Shown piece by piece: positions 49,594 to 58,424 of a stretch of 64,000 nucleotides of DNA (its first letter is position 1; each line of letters starts with the position of its first letter). The notes beneath the pieces are model-generated. The model saw nothing but the letters and a program-made list of their open reading frames with translations. It was not told the DNA's origin and searched no databases. The position numbers and the translations under genes were made by a program. Source of the DNA: Paludibacter propionicigenes WB4. Lineage in GTDB: Bacteria > Bacteroidota > Bacteroidia > Bacteroidales > Paludibacteraceae. The stretch spans positions 1,488,001 through 1,552,000 of the forward strand of contig NC_014734.1 of assembly GCF_000183135.1 (NCBI RefSeq), read 5' to 3'.

Positions 49594-51513
49594 TCAAAAA
49601 GCCTGCCTGTAGGTACATCCGGTTTTCCATTCACTGCATCCGTACGCTGTATTTCCTTTGAGCAGTGTTCCTTTTCCGCAAAGCGGACAAGGTGTGCCTT
49701 CGAGTGAGGGTTTGGCAGGATGCAAAGCAGCGTCGCCCGGACGGCGGTTATCACTCTTGACATTAAACACTATTTCGGTAACCATGGCTTTGAGTTCGGC
49801 CAGAAAATCCTTTGCCAGGTATTCTCCCTTTTCTACCTGTCGGAGTTTTTTCTCCCACAAACCTGTCAGCTCGGCCGATTTGAGCAGATCTTCCTGAATT
49901 ATCTGAATCAACTCTACGCCTGTGGTGGTAGCAATAAGATTTTTCTTTTCCTTTCGGATATAATCACGTTTAAACAACGTTTCGATAATGGCAGCGCGCG
50001 TAGACGGGCGACCGATGCCGTTTTCTTTCAAAGCATCACGCAGTTCGTCATTATCAACGAGCTTTCCGGCTGTTTCCATAGCTCGAAGCAAGGTAGCTTC
50101 GGTATAAGGTTTGGGCGGAGAAGTCCACTTTTCGGCCAGTGTAGGTTCGTGTGGGCCACTTTCGCCTTTTTCGAACAAGGGCAAAGTTTTTTCATCCTCT
50201 TCTTCTTGCTCGTCGCCGTCATTTTTGATTTTGGCAAATACCACGCGCCAACCCGGATCCAGAATTTGTTTTCCGTTGACCTTAAATTCCACCTTTTCCA
50301 CTTCGCCCAACACGGTGGTAGTCGAAATCTTACATTCGGGATAAAAGTTGGCTATAAACCGACGAGCCACAAGGTCAAAAACCTTTTTCTCGGTATCGGT
50401 CAATGCAGTAGGATGCACACCGGTGGGAATAATGGCGTGGTGGTCGGTCACTTTGGCATTATCAAATACCTTTTTCGTTTTAGGAAGTTTGCCAGCCAAC
50501 AAGGGTTTAGTAAGTAATTCGTAGTCTTTTATCCCTTTGAGAATGTCCGGAATTTTAGGATAAATATCATCACTTAAATACGTAGTATCCACACGAGGAT
50601 AGGTAGTTACCTTTTTTTCGTACAAGCTTTGTATTATTTTCAGCGTTTCGTCGGCCGAATACGCAAATTTCTTATTGCACTCCACCTGAAGCGAGGTCAA
50701 ATCGAACAGGCGCGGTGCCGATTCGGTTCCTTTTTTGGTGGTAATATCGGTCACAAAAAAGTCGGCAGTGCGAACCGTTTCCAGAAAGTTGGTACCTTCT
50801 TCTACGCTGGAAAACCGCCCTTTGGAAGCCGAAAAAATCGTATCGCGGTACACAGTTTTTAATTCCCAATAAGCTTCTGGCTTAAAATTTTCTATTTCTA
50901 GCTGTCGGTTTACTATCAATGCCAAGGTAGGTGTTTGTACCCGCCCGATAGACAGAACCTGCCGGTTTTTACCATATTTCAGCGTGTAAAGTCGGGTGGC
51001 ATTCATACCCAGCAGCCAGTCACCAATGGCCCGCGACAGTCCGGCTTCGTAAAGCGACTGAAACTGACTCTGGTCTTTCAGTTTTGAAAAACCTTCGCGG
51101 ATAGCTTCTTCTGTTAACGATGAAATCCACAAGCGTTTCACGGGACATTTACACAATGCTTTTTGCATCACCCAACGCTGAATAAGCTCTCCCTCCTGCC
51201 CCGCATCACCGCAGTTCACCACCTCGTCGGCACTTGCCATCAGAGTTTCAATCACATGAAATTGTTTCTGAATACCGCTATCGTTCATCACCTTGATGCC
51301 AAACCGCTGCGGAATCATAGGCAAATGACTCAACGCCCAGGCCTTCCATTCGGGCGCATATTCATGCGGCTCCAGTAAACCGCAAAGATGCCCGAATGTC
51401 CAGGTCACCTGATAACCGTTTCCTTCAATATATCCATCTTTTCGGGTTTTGGCTCCGAGCACTTCGGCAATATCACGCGCCACACTGGGCTTTTCGGCAA
51501 TGCAAACAATCAT
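49594..51513 (-). CDS. topB: DNA topoisomerase III (type IA)
   Basis: Relaxes and decatenates DNA by single-strand passage. The 639-residue protein (from MIVCIAEKPS) shows the toprim domain start IAEKPSVARDIAEVLGA, the DAGQEGELI metal-binding motif, and WISSLTEEAIREGF. The catalytic Tyr is in the TTYPRVDTTYLSDD motif, and GIGRPSTRAAIIETL follows. A C-terminal zinc ribbon has four cysteines (CPLCGKG and CSEWKTGC). An ATG five codons upstream (51528) is possible, but the family starts at MIVCIAEKP. A -7 element lies at 51612-51619; its leader contains three 14-bp repeats. Plasmid or conjugative context is absent, so this is probably the chromosomal copy. Confidence 0.93.
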   Translation of the reverse strand: MIVCIAEKPSVARDIAEVLGAKTRKDGYIEGNGYQVTWTFGHLCGLLEPHEYAPEWKAWALSHLPMIPQRFGIKVMNDSGIQKQFHVIETLMASADEVVNCGDAGQEGELIQRWVMQKALCKCPVKRLWISSLTEEAIREGFSKLKDQSQFQSLYEAGLSRAIGDWLLGMNATRLYTLKYGKNRQVLSIGRVQTPTLALIVNRQLEIENFKPEAYWELKTVYRDTIFSASKGRFSSVEEGTNFLETVRTADFFVTDITTKKGTESAPRLFDLTSLQVECNKKFAYSADETLKIIQSLYEKKVTTYPRVDTTYLSDDIYPKIPDILKGIKDYELLTKPLLAGKLPKTKKVFDNAKVTDHHAIIPTGVHPTALTDTEKKVFDLVARRFIANFYPECKISTTTVLGEVEKVEFKVNGKQILDPGWRVVFAKIKNDGDEQEEEDEKTLPLFEKGESGPHEPTLAEKWTSPPKPYTEATLLRAMETAGKLVDNDELRDALKENGIGRPSTRAAIIETLFKRDYIRKEKKNLIATTTGVELIQIIQEDLLKSAELTGLWEKKLRQVEKGEYLAKDFLAELKAMVTEIVFNVKSDNRRPGDAALHPAKPSLEGTPCPLCGKGTLLKGNTAYGCSEWKTGCTYRQAF

Positions 51514-51526
51514 CTTCTCAGTAAAC

Positions 51527-51568
51527 AATTATCAGTGAATAGTTATCGGTGAATAATTATCGGTGGAC
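51527..51568 (-). repeat. Three tandem 14-bp repeats in the topB leader
   Basis: AATTATCAGTGAAT, AGTTATCGGTGAAT and AATTATCGGTGGAC follow each other without gaps (plus-strand reading). Read on the minus strand they share TTCACTGATAA with the repeats before the Sua5-like gene. Confidence 0.8.
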
Positions 51569-51611
51569 AGTCCTTCAATGCTATCTTTCATCCGTATTAA
51601 TCAATATTACG

Positions 51612-51619
51612 CAAAAGTA
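51612..51619 (-). promoter_or_regulatory. -7 element for topB
   Basis: TACTTTTG on the minus strand, 98 bp before the chosen topB start; the 14-bp repeats would be transcribed in the 5' leader. Confidence 0.55.
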
Positions 51620-51761
51620 CAGAAAAACTTTCATTAGAAATAGCGCTGCATATTCAGAAACCGCTTCCCGATATTTAGTCCAAATAAGATTATAGAGTCA
51701 ATCTATTCGCTTATAACAATTATGAATTGTAAATATTGCGTACGAAATTGCTTAAAATGCT

Positions 51762-51769
51762 TATCTTTG
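51762..51769 (+). promoter_or_regulatory. -7 element for the flavodiiron protein gene
   Basis: TATCTTTG, 41 bp before the ATG at 51811 and 71 bp before the alternative ATG at 51841. A three-codon frame (ATG GGT GTT TAA, 51793-51804) lies in the leader. Confidence 0.6.
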
Positions 51770-51810
51770 CAGTAGAAAAAAAACGCTTAGGTATGGGTGT
51801 TTAAGGTACA

Positions 51811-53055
51811 ATGTTTAATAAAAGAAAATTTAGTTACATGTTTAAAAATCAACAAATTGCTAAAGACATTTATTATGTTGGCGTAAACGATCGCCAGAAA
51901 CACAAGTTTGAAAATATGATTCCACTACCAAATGGAGTTTCGTATAACGCATACCTGATTGTGGACGAAAAAACAGCGCTGGTGGATACGGTTGACATTT
52001 CATTCGGAGATATTTTTATAGACAAAATACAGTCCCAACTACAGGGCAAGCCTCTCGATTATCTGATTATCAATCATATGGAACCGGATCATTCAGGTTC
52101 TATTCGTCTTATTCGTAAATATTACCCGGATATGGTTATTGTTGGTAACAACAAAACACTCAGCATGGTGGATGGATATTATGGCGTTACTGATAATATG
52201 TTGGAGATTAAAGATGGTCAAATCCTGTCGTTAGGTTCACATAAATTGGAATTTCATTTCACGCCCATGGTTCACTGGCCTGAAACCATGATGACTTACG
52301 ACAAAACAGAAAAAGTTTTGTTCTCCGGCGATGCGTTCGGAGCTTTCGGAACACTGGACGGAGCCGTAATGGACACTGACCTGAACGTAGATAAATACTG
52401 GGACGAAATGGCACGCTATTATTCCAACATCGTAGGAAAATACGGTAATCCGATTCAAAAAGCATTGAAAAAACTTACGCCGCTTGAACTGAATCTGATA
52501 TGCAGTACACACGGTCCGGTGTGGAAAGAGCACATTACCGAAGTGGTGGATATGTATGATCAGTTTAGCCGATACCACGGAAAAGATGGCGTAGTAATCA
52601 TATACGGTTCTATGTACGGGAATACGGAATTAATGGCCGAAACAGTAGCTCAGGGTGTTGCAGAAGCTGGCGTTAAGAATATTATCATACACAACGTATC
52701 TAAGTCAGATCCTTCTGTCATCATACGGGATGTATTCAAGTACAAAGGATTAATTGTAGGCAGCCCTACTTATAGCAACGAATTATACCCCGAAGTGGAA
52801 TCATTATTGCGCAAGATAGAAATTCGTGGTGTGAAAAACCGCGTATTCGGTTGTTTTGGCTCTTTTACCTGGGCAAGTGCTGCAGTAAAGCGTCTGACAA
52901 CTTTTGTGGAAACAATGAAATGGCAATCAGCTGAAATTACTGTAGACGAAAAACAAGGATTAAAAACAGATAAATACGAAGCTTGTCTGGAGCTGGGCCG
53001 ACAAGTGGCGGAACTGATGAAAAATCATGTTGACGAACCGGAACATTGCGTTTAA
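51811..53055 (+). CDS. FprA-type flavodiiron protein (A-type flavoprotein)
   Basis: Reduces oxygen to water (or NO to N2O) in anaerobes using electrons from rubredoxin or related donors, protecting against oxidative or nitrosative stress. The 414 residues comprise a metallo-beta-lactamase-like diiron domain with ligands His89-x-Glu91-x-Asp93-His94 (NHMEPDHSGS), the His in PMVHWPETM, the Asp in FSGDAFGAFG and the His in CSTHGPVW. A flavodoxin domain follows from about residue 265 (IIYGSMYGNTELMAE, FMN-binding). No rubredoxin domain is fused. An alternative start at 51841 (MFKNQQIAKDI) is equally plausible. Confidence 0.92.
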   Translation: MFNKRKFSYMFKNQQIAKDIYYVGVNDRQKHKFENMIPLPNGVSYNAYLIVDEKTALVDTVDISFGDIFIDKIQSQLQGKPLDYLIINHMEPDHSGSIRLIRKYYPDMVIVGNNKTLSMVDGYYGVTDNMLEIKDGQILSLGSHKLEFHFTPMVHWPETMMTYDKTEKVLFSGDAFGAFGTLDGAVMDTDLNVDKYWDEMARYYSNIVGKYGNPIQKALKKLTPLELNLICSTHGPVWKEHITEVVDMYDQFSRYHGKDGVVIIYGSMYGNTELMAETVAQGVAEAGVKNIIIHNVSKSDPSVIIRDVFKYKGLIVGSPTYSNELYPEVESLLRKIEIRGVKNRVFGCFGSFTWASAAVKRLTTFVETMKWQSAEITVDEKQGLKTDKYEACLELGRQVAELMKNHVDEPEHCV

Positions 53056-53120
53056 ATGAGTTGAAACTTGATAGACAACTGCAATATATTAAACGGTTTA
53101 TAACTTTATGAACTTGCAAT

Positions 53121-55016
53121 ATGAACAACGGATTTGTACGAGTAGCTGCTGCCATTCCCGATCTGCGGGTGGCCGATTGTGCTTTTAATGTGTCCTGCAT
53201 AGCGGATTTAGTTCGTCGGGGCGAAGAGGAAAAAGCACAGGTAATCTGTTTCCCTGAACTATCGGTCACGGGCTATACCTGTGCCGATTTATTTTTTCAG
53301 CAACAACTGCTAAGCGATGCCGAGAAAGCACTTAATGAACTTCAGATGCTCACGTTTTCTACTACTTCAGTGATTATCGTGGGAATGCCTGTTCGTGTTC
53401 AAAACCAGTTATTCAACACTGCTGTAGTATTACAAGGAGGTCATATTTTGGGAGTTGTACCCAAAACCCACTTACCCAACAATAATGAGTTTTACGAAAA
53501 ACGCTGGTTTTCTCCTTCGACAGCTACAGGAGTACAGCGCATTACGCTCTCAGGCGAAGATGTGCCTTTTGGTACAGATTTGCTCTTTAGCGACGGCAAA
53601 TTTTCGTTCGGCATAGAGCTTTGCGAGGATCTTTGGGTTCCGATTCCACCAAGTTCGCAACACGCTCTGCATGGTGCTGACATTATTTTCAATCTCTCTG
53701 CAACAAACGAGCTGATTGGGAAACATCAGTATTTACGGCAATTAATCGAACAACAGTCGGCCCGCTGCAATGCCGGATATGTATATTCTTCTGCCGGTGC
53801 AGGCGAATCAACCACCGATGTAGTCTATGCCGGAAACGGAATAATCGTTGAGAATGGGAAAATCATTGCAAGCTCCGAGCGCTTTTCGTTTGAACCGCAA
53901 CTTATTGTAAGCGATGTTGACATTGAACGGCTGCAAGCCGACCGTATGCGGAATACAAATTACACCAACGAGAAATCCGACAAAACATATCGCACGATAA
54001 AACTGGAGGATGCTCACTTTACCCAATTTGAGTTGAAACGCACGTTTGACAAGCACCCCTTTGTACCACCTCTAACCAACAGAGACGCCAGTTGCGAGGA
54101 AATTTTCTCGATACAGGTGGGCGGATTGGCCAAAAGATGGAAACATACAAAAGCAGAAACGGTGGTTGTTGGTATTTCGGGAGGACTGGATTCTACGCTG
54201 GCTCTGTTGGTTTGTGTAAAAACAGCCGATAAACTTGGCATTGACCGCAAACACATTTTTGGTATCACCATGCCCGGCTTCGGAACTACCGACCGCACCT
54301 ATACCAACGCTCTTAATCTTATGAAGTCGCTGGGTATAACCATGCTTGAAATCTCCATAAAAGATGCTTGCATTCAGCACTTCAAAGACATAAATCATGA
54401 TCCGGACACGCACGATGTGACTTACGAAAACACTCAGGCACGTGAACGGACGCAGATATTGATGGATATCGCCAACAAACACAACGGTCTGGTAATAGGC
54501 ACCGGCGATTTATCCGAATCGGCTCTTGGCTGGGCAACCTACAATGGCGATCACATGTCAATGTATGCTGTAAACTCGGGCGTACCGAAAACATTGGTTC
54601 GTTACCTGGTCGATTGGGCAGCACATAAGCTCGAATCGCAATCCGAGGAGATTTTGCGAGACATACTCGATACTCCGGTAAGTCCGGAGCTGCTACCCGC
54701 CGACGAAAGCGGCAATATTGCACAAAAAACCGAAGATATTGTTGGTCCGTACGAATTGCACGATTTCTTTTTATACTACATGGTTCGCTTCGGATTCTCA
54801 CCATCCAAAATCATGTTTTTAGCCCAAAATGCTTTTGGTGATATATACGCAGATGACGTTATTGAAAAATGGCTTAAAATATTCATTCGCAGATTTTTTG
54901 CGCAGCAATTTAAACGTTCATGCATCCCAGACGGACCCAAAGTGGGCTCTATAAATCTGTCACCTCGCGGAGACTGGCGTATGCCAAGCGATGCAGTTGC
55001 TTTTTTAGTGAACTGA
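53121..55016 (+). CDS. nadE: Glutamine-dependent NAD+ synthetase
   Basis: Amidates deamido-NAD+ to NAD+ using glutamine and ATP. The 631-residue fusion has an N-terminal nitrilase-type glutaminase with triad Glu46 (CFPELSVTGY), Lys115 (VVPKTHLPN) and Cys178 (IELCEDLW). A C-terminal synthetase domain has the pyrophosphatase P-loop GISGGLDSTLALL near residue 350, and TGDLSESALGWATYNGDHM, and ends RRFFAQQFKRSCIPDGPKVG (landmarks QQFKRSCIPDGPKVG). Length fits the two-domain form. mscS-like gene follows after 52 bp containing short tandem repeats. Confidence 0.96.
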   Translation: MNNGFVRVAAAIPDLRVADCAFNVSCIADLVRRGEEEKAQVICFPELSVTGYTCADLFFQQQLLSDAEKALNELQMLTFSTTSVIIVGMPVRVQNQLFNTAVVLQGGHILGVVPKTHLPNNNEFYEKRWFSPSTATGVQRITLSGEDVPFGTDLLFSDGKFSFGIELCEDLWVPIPPSSQHALHGADIIFNLSATNELIGKHQYLRQLIEQQSARCNAGYVYSSAGAGESTTDVVYAGNGIIVENGKIIASSERFSFEPQLIVSDVDIERLQADRMRNTNYTNEKSDKTYRTIKLEDAHFTQFELKRTFDKHPFVPPLTNRDASCEEIFSIQVGGLAKRWKHTKAETVVVGISGGLDSTLALLVCVKTADKLGIDRKHIFGITMPGFGTTDRTYTNALNLMKSLGITMLEISIKDACIQHFKDINHDPDTHDVTYENTQARERTQILMDIANKHNGLVIGTGDLSESALGWATYNGDHMSMYAVNSGVPKTLVRYLVDWAAHKLESQSEEILRDILDTPVSPELLPADESGNIAQKTEDIVGPYELHDFFLYYMVRFGFSPSKIMFLAQNAFGDIYADDVIEKWLKIFIRRFFAQQFKRSCIPDGPKVGSINLSPRGDWRMPSDAVAFLVN

Positions 55017-55019
55017 GAA

Positions 55020-55066
55020 CAGTAAACAATCATCACATTATCACATCACCATATCATCAGATTACC
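55020..55066 (+). repeat. CAT/CAC-rich tandem repeat between nadE and the mechanosensitive channel gene
   Basis: Variants of ATCATCACATTATCACATC are repeated with slips (5-7-bp units of ATCA/CACATTATCA type) right up to the ATG at 55069. Confidence 0.55.
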
Positions 55067-55068
55067 GT

Positions 55069-56124
55069 ATGTTCGAACAAATATTCTACAAAAACTCGCT
55101 TCGCGACTGGCTGATATCACTAGCCATCATTGCCGGTGCATTGATTCTTAATAAAATAATCATCCTGCTAAACAAACATTTGATTCAAAAGCTGACTGCC
55201 AAAACAAAGAATCGTTTAGATGATATTTTATTCAAAATGCTTCAGGCTCCTGTACTTTTGGGTATTATCCTTGTTGCCATATGGTTCGCTGCACGAAGAC
55301 TTGAATTGGGAACTCATATTGAAAGTACGATTCTTAAGGCATATAAAGTTCTTACAGTCATCAATATTACCTGGTTTGTTGCTCGGTTGGCCAATGCTTT
55401 GCTGGAAGAATATTTAGCACCTAAAGCCGCTGATAAAAATACGCTAAAATACCTCGACAATCATTTAATGTCTATTCTCCGTCGAGCCGTTCTGGCTGTG
55501 ATTTGGTCATTTGGCGTAGTCATGGCGCTTAACAATGTAGGCGTTAACGTAGGAACACTTATTGCAGGGTTAAGTATCGGTGGTTTGGCATTTGCTCTGG
55601 CAGCGCAAGACACGATTAAGAATATCTACGGAGGTTTTACCATCTTCACCGACCGCCCTTTCCGTATTGGCGATCGTATCAAGGTGGACAGTTTTGATGG
55701 TTTTGTAGAAGAAATTGGTATCCGCAGCACACGCATTCGCACATTGGAAAAACGACTGGTAACGATACCTAATTACAAACTGGTAGAAGCTTCAGTTGAA
55801 AATATATCTGAGGAGCCAATGCGGCGCGTATTAATGAAACTTGGGCTGACTTATAACACAACTCCCGAAAAGATGAACGAAGCCATGTCGATACTGCGCG
55901 ATATGCCAAACAGAATAAACAATGTATTTGAGAAAGATATTGTAGTGGCTTTTACTGATTTTACCGATTTTGCGCTAGTTATTACATTTGTATATTTCAT
56001 TAGGAAAAATGCTGATGTAATGGAAACTCCCTCGCTGGTAAATAGCGAGATACTCCGGGCATTCAACGCTGCAGGACTTCAATTTGCTTATCCTACACAA
56101 ACTATTTACATCGAAAAGGACTAA
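55069..56124 (+). CDS. MscS family mechanosensitive ion channel
   Basis: The 351-residue membrane protein has three to four N-terminal helices. The pore-lining helix pair is NNVGVNVGTLIAGLSIGGLAFALAAQD (landmarks GLSIGGLAFALAAQDTIKN), followed by the family beta-domain with FTIFTDRPFRIGDRI. A C-terminal cytoplasmic domain ends it. Such channels open under membrane tension and release solutes on hypo-osmotic shock. It is convergent with serS; a shared terminator lies between them. Confidence 0.92.
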   Translation: MFEQIFYKNSLRDWLISLAIIAGALILNKIIILLNKHLIQKLTAKTKNRLDDILFKMLQAPVLLGIILVAIWFAARRLELGTHIESTILKAYKVLTVINITWFVARLANALLEEYLAPKAADKNTLKYLDNHLMSILRRAVLAVIWSFGVVMALNNVGVNVGTLIAGLSIGGLAFALAAQDTIKNIYGGFTIFTDRPFRIGDRIKVDSFDGFVEEIGIRSTRIRTLEKRLVTIPNYKLVEASVENISEEPMRRVLMKLGLTYNTTPEKMNEAMSILRDMPNRINNVFEKDIVVAFTDFTDFALVITFVYFIRKNADVMETPSLVNSEILRAFNAAGLQFAYPTQTIYIEKD

Positions 56125-56151
56125 TATAATAGAATACACTAACAACAAGAG

Positions 56152-56190
56152 AAAAGCCCGACTATAGTTTTTAGTCAGGCTTTCTTTTAT
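56152..56190. terminator. Terminator between the MscS-like gene and serS
   Basis: Arms AAAGCC..GACTA and TAGTC..GGCTTT with one internal mismatch are followed by CTTTTAT on the plus strand. It can serve both convergent genes. Confidence 0.65.
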
Positions 56191-56205
56191 ATGATATTCA
56201 GATCA

Positions 56206-57477
56206 TTAGTCGATTAGATCAAATCCAGTATAAGGAATCAACGCTTTTGGTATGCGAATACCTTCCGGTGTTTGGTTGTTTTCAAGCAATGCAGCCACTA
56301 TACGCGGCAATGCCATGGCACTTCCATTCAGCGTATGGCAAAGTTGAGTTTTCTTATCTGCAGTTCTGAAACGACATTTCAAACGATTGGCCTGATAACT
56401 TTCAAAATTTGAAACCGAACTAACTTCCAGCCAACGCTCCTGAGCAGCTGAAAAAACTTCAAAGTCAAATGTCAAAGCCGAAGTGAAGCTCATATCACCT
56501 CCACACAGGCGAAGAATACGCCAAGGCAATTCCAGTTTGTCAACCAATGTCTGCACGTAATTCACCATCTGATCAAGTGTTTCATAGGACTTGTCAGGAT
56601 GTTGAATCTGTACAATTTCTACTTTGTCGAACTGATGAAGTCGGTTAAGACCACGTACATCTTTACCATAAGAACCTGCTTCGCGGCGGAAACAAGCAGA
56701 ATAAGCTGTATTTCTGATTGGCAGCTCACTTTCATTCAAAATCACATCCCGATAAATATTTGTAACGGGCACTTCTGCCGTTGGAATCAGATACAAATCA
56801 TCCACCGTGCAGTGGTACATCTGACCCTCTTTGTCCGGCAACTGACCTGTGCCATAACCCGAAGCTGCATTTACCACATAAGGTGGTTGAACTTCCAGGT
56901 AACCTGCTTCACGCGCATTGTCGAGGAAAAAGTTGATCAACGCACGTTGCAAACGGGCTCCTTTGCCTTTATAGACTGGAAAGCCTGCACCTGATATTTT
57001 TACACCCAATTCAAAATCAATCAAATCATATTTTTTCGCTAAATCCCAGTGAGGTACAGCATCGGCGTGTAAATTTGGCATAACGCCACCGGTTCGCTCA
57101 ATTAAATTATCCTCAGCATGCTTTCCAGCGGGCACACTTTCGTGTGGTAGATTTGGAATCTGAACCAGCAATTCGTTGAGTTTAAGTTCTGCTGCTGTTT
57201 GTTGATCACCCAGTACTTTAATGCTTTCCTTTAATTCTACCGTTTTTTCTTTGGCCTGAGCAGCTTCATCTTGCTTTCCTTGTTTGAAAAGCAACCCGAT
57301 TTCCTTCGATAAGTTATTCAACTCGGCCGAGGCAGTATCAACCTTAACCTGAGTTGTTTTACGCACATTATCCAATTCTACTACTTGAGCAATAATATCA
57401 GCTCCGTCGAAATTCTTCTTTGCCAACCGAACAATTACTTCTTCGGTATTTTCGGTGATATATTTGAGTGTCAACAT
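56206..57477 (-). CDS. serS: Seryl-tRNA synthetase
   Basis: A class II aminoacyl-tRNA synthetase charging tRNA-Ser. The 423 residues have the N-terminal coiled-coil arm (about 30-105, rich in Lys/Glu heptads), then motif 1 near residue 170. Motif 2 is FRREAGSYGKDVRGLNRLHQFDKVE (landmarks CFRREAGSYGKD and RLHQFDKVE). Motif 3 is GSAMALPRIVAALLENNQ near the C-terminus. Length and motifs match the family. An AT-rich tandem repeat precedes the start codon and no clear promoter element was seen. Confidence 0.97.
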   Translation of the reverse strand: MLTLKYITENTEEVIVRLAKKNFDGADIIAQVVELDNVRKTTQVKVDTASAELNNLSKEIGLLFKQGKQDEAAQAKEKTVELKESIKVLGDQQTAAELKLNELLVQIPNLPHESVPAGKHAEDNLIERTGGVMPNLHADAVPHWDLAKKYDLIDFELGVKISGAGFPVYKGKGARLQRALINFFLDNAREAGYLEVQPPYVVNAASGYGTGQLPDKEGQMYHCTVDDLYLIPTAEVPVTNIYRDVILNESELPIRNTAYSACFRREAGSYGKDVRGLNRLHQFDKVEIVQIQHPDKSYETLDQMVNYVQTLVDKLELPWRILRLCGGDMSFTSALTFDFEVFSAAQERWLEVSSVSNFESYQANRLKCRFRTADKKTQLCHTLNGSAMALPRIVAALLENNQTPEGIRIPKALIPYTGFDLID

Positions 57478-57483
57478 ATTCTT

Positions 57484-57520
57484 ATTTACAATTTAGTCAT
57501 TTACAATTTACAATTGCAAA
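57484..57520 (-). repeat. TTTACAATT-type tandem repeat upstream of serS
   Basis: The units TTTACAATTTAGTCA and TTTACAATTTACAATTG follow each other just before the serS start codon (plus-strand reading). This resembles the short slipped repeats seen before other genes in the window. Confidence 0.6.
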
Positions 57521-57542
57521 CTAAGTCTTGGTTCTTTTATCT

Positions 57543-57593
57543 AAATAAAAAATCTCCCGCAATTTTACGTATATGTAAAACAACAGGAGATTT
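57543..57593 (-). terminator. Terminator of the rplU-rpmA operon
   Basis: Minus-strand arms AAATCTCC/GGAGATTT enclose an inner stem (TTTTAC/GTAAAA) and are followed by a T-rich tail. Confidence 0.75.
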
Positions 57594-57618
57594 ATGTGTG
57601 TTGAGTATCGGCTAATGC

Positions 57619-57882
57619 TTAGTTAGCTTCGATAGGTTTTACAGAAACAAATGACTTGTTGTCTTTCTTTTTTCTGAATTCTACTACTCCGTCAACTAAT
57701 GCGAATAAAGTATGATCTTTTCCCATACCGATGTTTTCACCAATGTGGTGAACTGTTCCGCGTTGACGAACGATGATGTTACCTGCTTTTGCAAATTGAC
57801 CACCAAAAATCTTTACGCCCAATCGTTTACTTTCCGATTCACGACCGTTCTTTGAGCTACCAACCCCTTTCTTATGTGCCAT
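57619..57882 (-). CDS. rpmA: 50S ribosomal protein L27
   Basis: The 87-residue ribosomal protein binds near the peptidyl-transferase centre. It begins [16 protein letters not shown] and continues with [25 protein letters not shown], reduced here to landmarks LGVKIFGGQ and IIVRQRGT. Length and sequence are standard. It follows rplU after 20 bp, the usual order. Confidence 0.98.
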   Translation of the reverse strand: MAHKKGVGSSKNGRESESKRLGVKIFGGQFAKAGNIIVRQRGTVHHIGENIGMGKDHTLFALVDGVVEFRKKKDNKSFVSVKPIEAN

Positions 57883-57902
57883 TTTCTTCTAATTTTTATC
57901 GG

Positions 57903-58217
57903 TTAAGCTACAATTTCTTTAATAAATAATTCTGTGAAGTTTTGACGGTGACCGTTGCGTTTGCGGTATCCCTTACGACGTTTTTTGTGGAAAATAATTA
58001 CTTTTTCGCCACGAACGTGTGATAATACTTCTGCTACAACTTTAGCACCTACAACAACAGGAGCACCTACAGTGACAGTACCTTCATTGTCAATCAATAA
58101 CACTTTGTCAAATTCTACCTGAGAGCCTCTTTCAGCTTCTTCCATACGATGGATATACAGTCTTCTTCCGGCTTCCACCTTAAACTGTTGTCCCAAAATT
58201 TCTACGATTGCGTACAT
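57903..58217 (-). CDS. rplU: 50S ribosomal protein L21
   Basis: The 104-residue protein starts [19 protein letters not shown] and ends in [25 protein letters not shown], with landmarks [16 protein letters not shown]. Both are the recognised L21 signatures. A longer frame opens at 58262 but the family starts at MYAIVEI. It is transcribed with rpmA from a strong consensus promoter at 58304-58333 with an 80-nt leader. Confidence 0.98.
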   Translation of the reverse strand: MYAIVEILGQQFKVEAGRRLYIHRMEEAERGSQVEFDKVLLIDNEGTVTVGAPVVVGAKVVAEVLSHVRGEKVIIFHKKRRKGYRKRNGHRQNFTELFIKEIVA

Positions 58218-58303
58218 TTTTAAAACGACTTTTCTGATTACATCGGGAAGGTGAGTTACCAACTGGTATTGCTTCTTGTTTTTACCTTATCCGAAAAGAG
58301 CTG

Positions 58304-58333
58304 CAAAAATACAACTTTATTTTTAATATGCAA
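58304..58333 (-). promoter_or_regulatory. Promoter of rplU-rpmA (TTG-N19-TATTTTTG)
   Basis: On the minus strand TTG (58333-58331) and TATTTTTG (58311-58304) are 19 bp apart. The leader of about 80 nt upstream of rplU may form autoregulatory structure, but no pairing was convincingly worked out. Confidence 0.75.
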
Positions 58334-58424
58334 AGCCCTAAACCAAAATAATTTTCATTTTCAGCGCAATTCATTTCAAAGCTGGAAATCAAACCATTAC
58401 CCATTGATTGTTCTATCACACATT

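Noticed and set aside
57543-57593. Possible CRISPR-like repeat or riboswitch
   Set aside because: It is a single stem-loop after rpmA with a T tail on the minus strand, i.e. a terminator.
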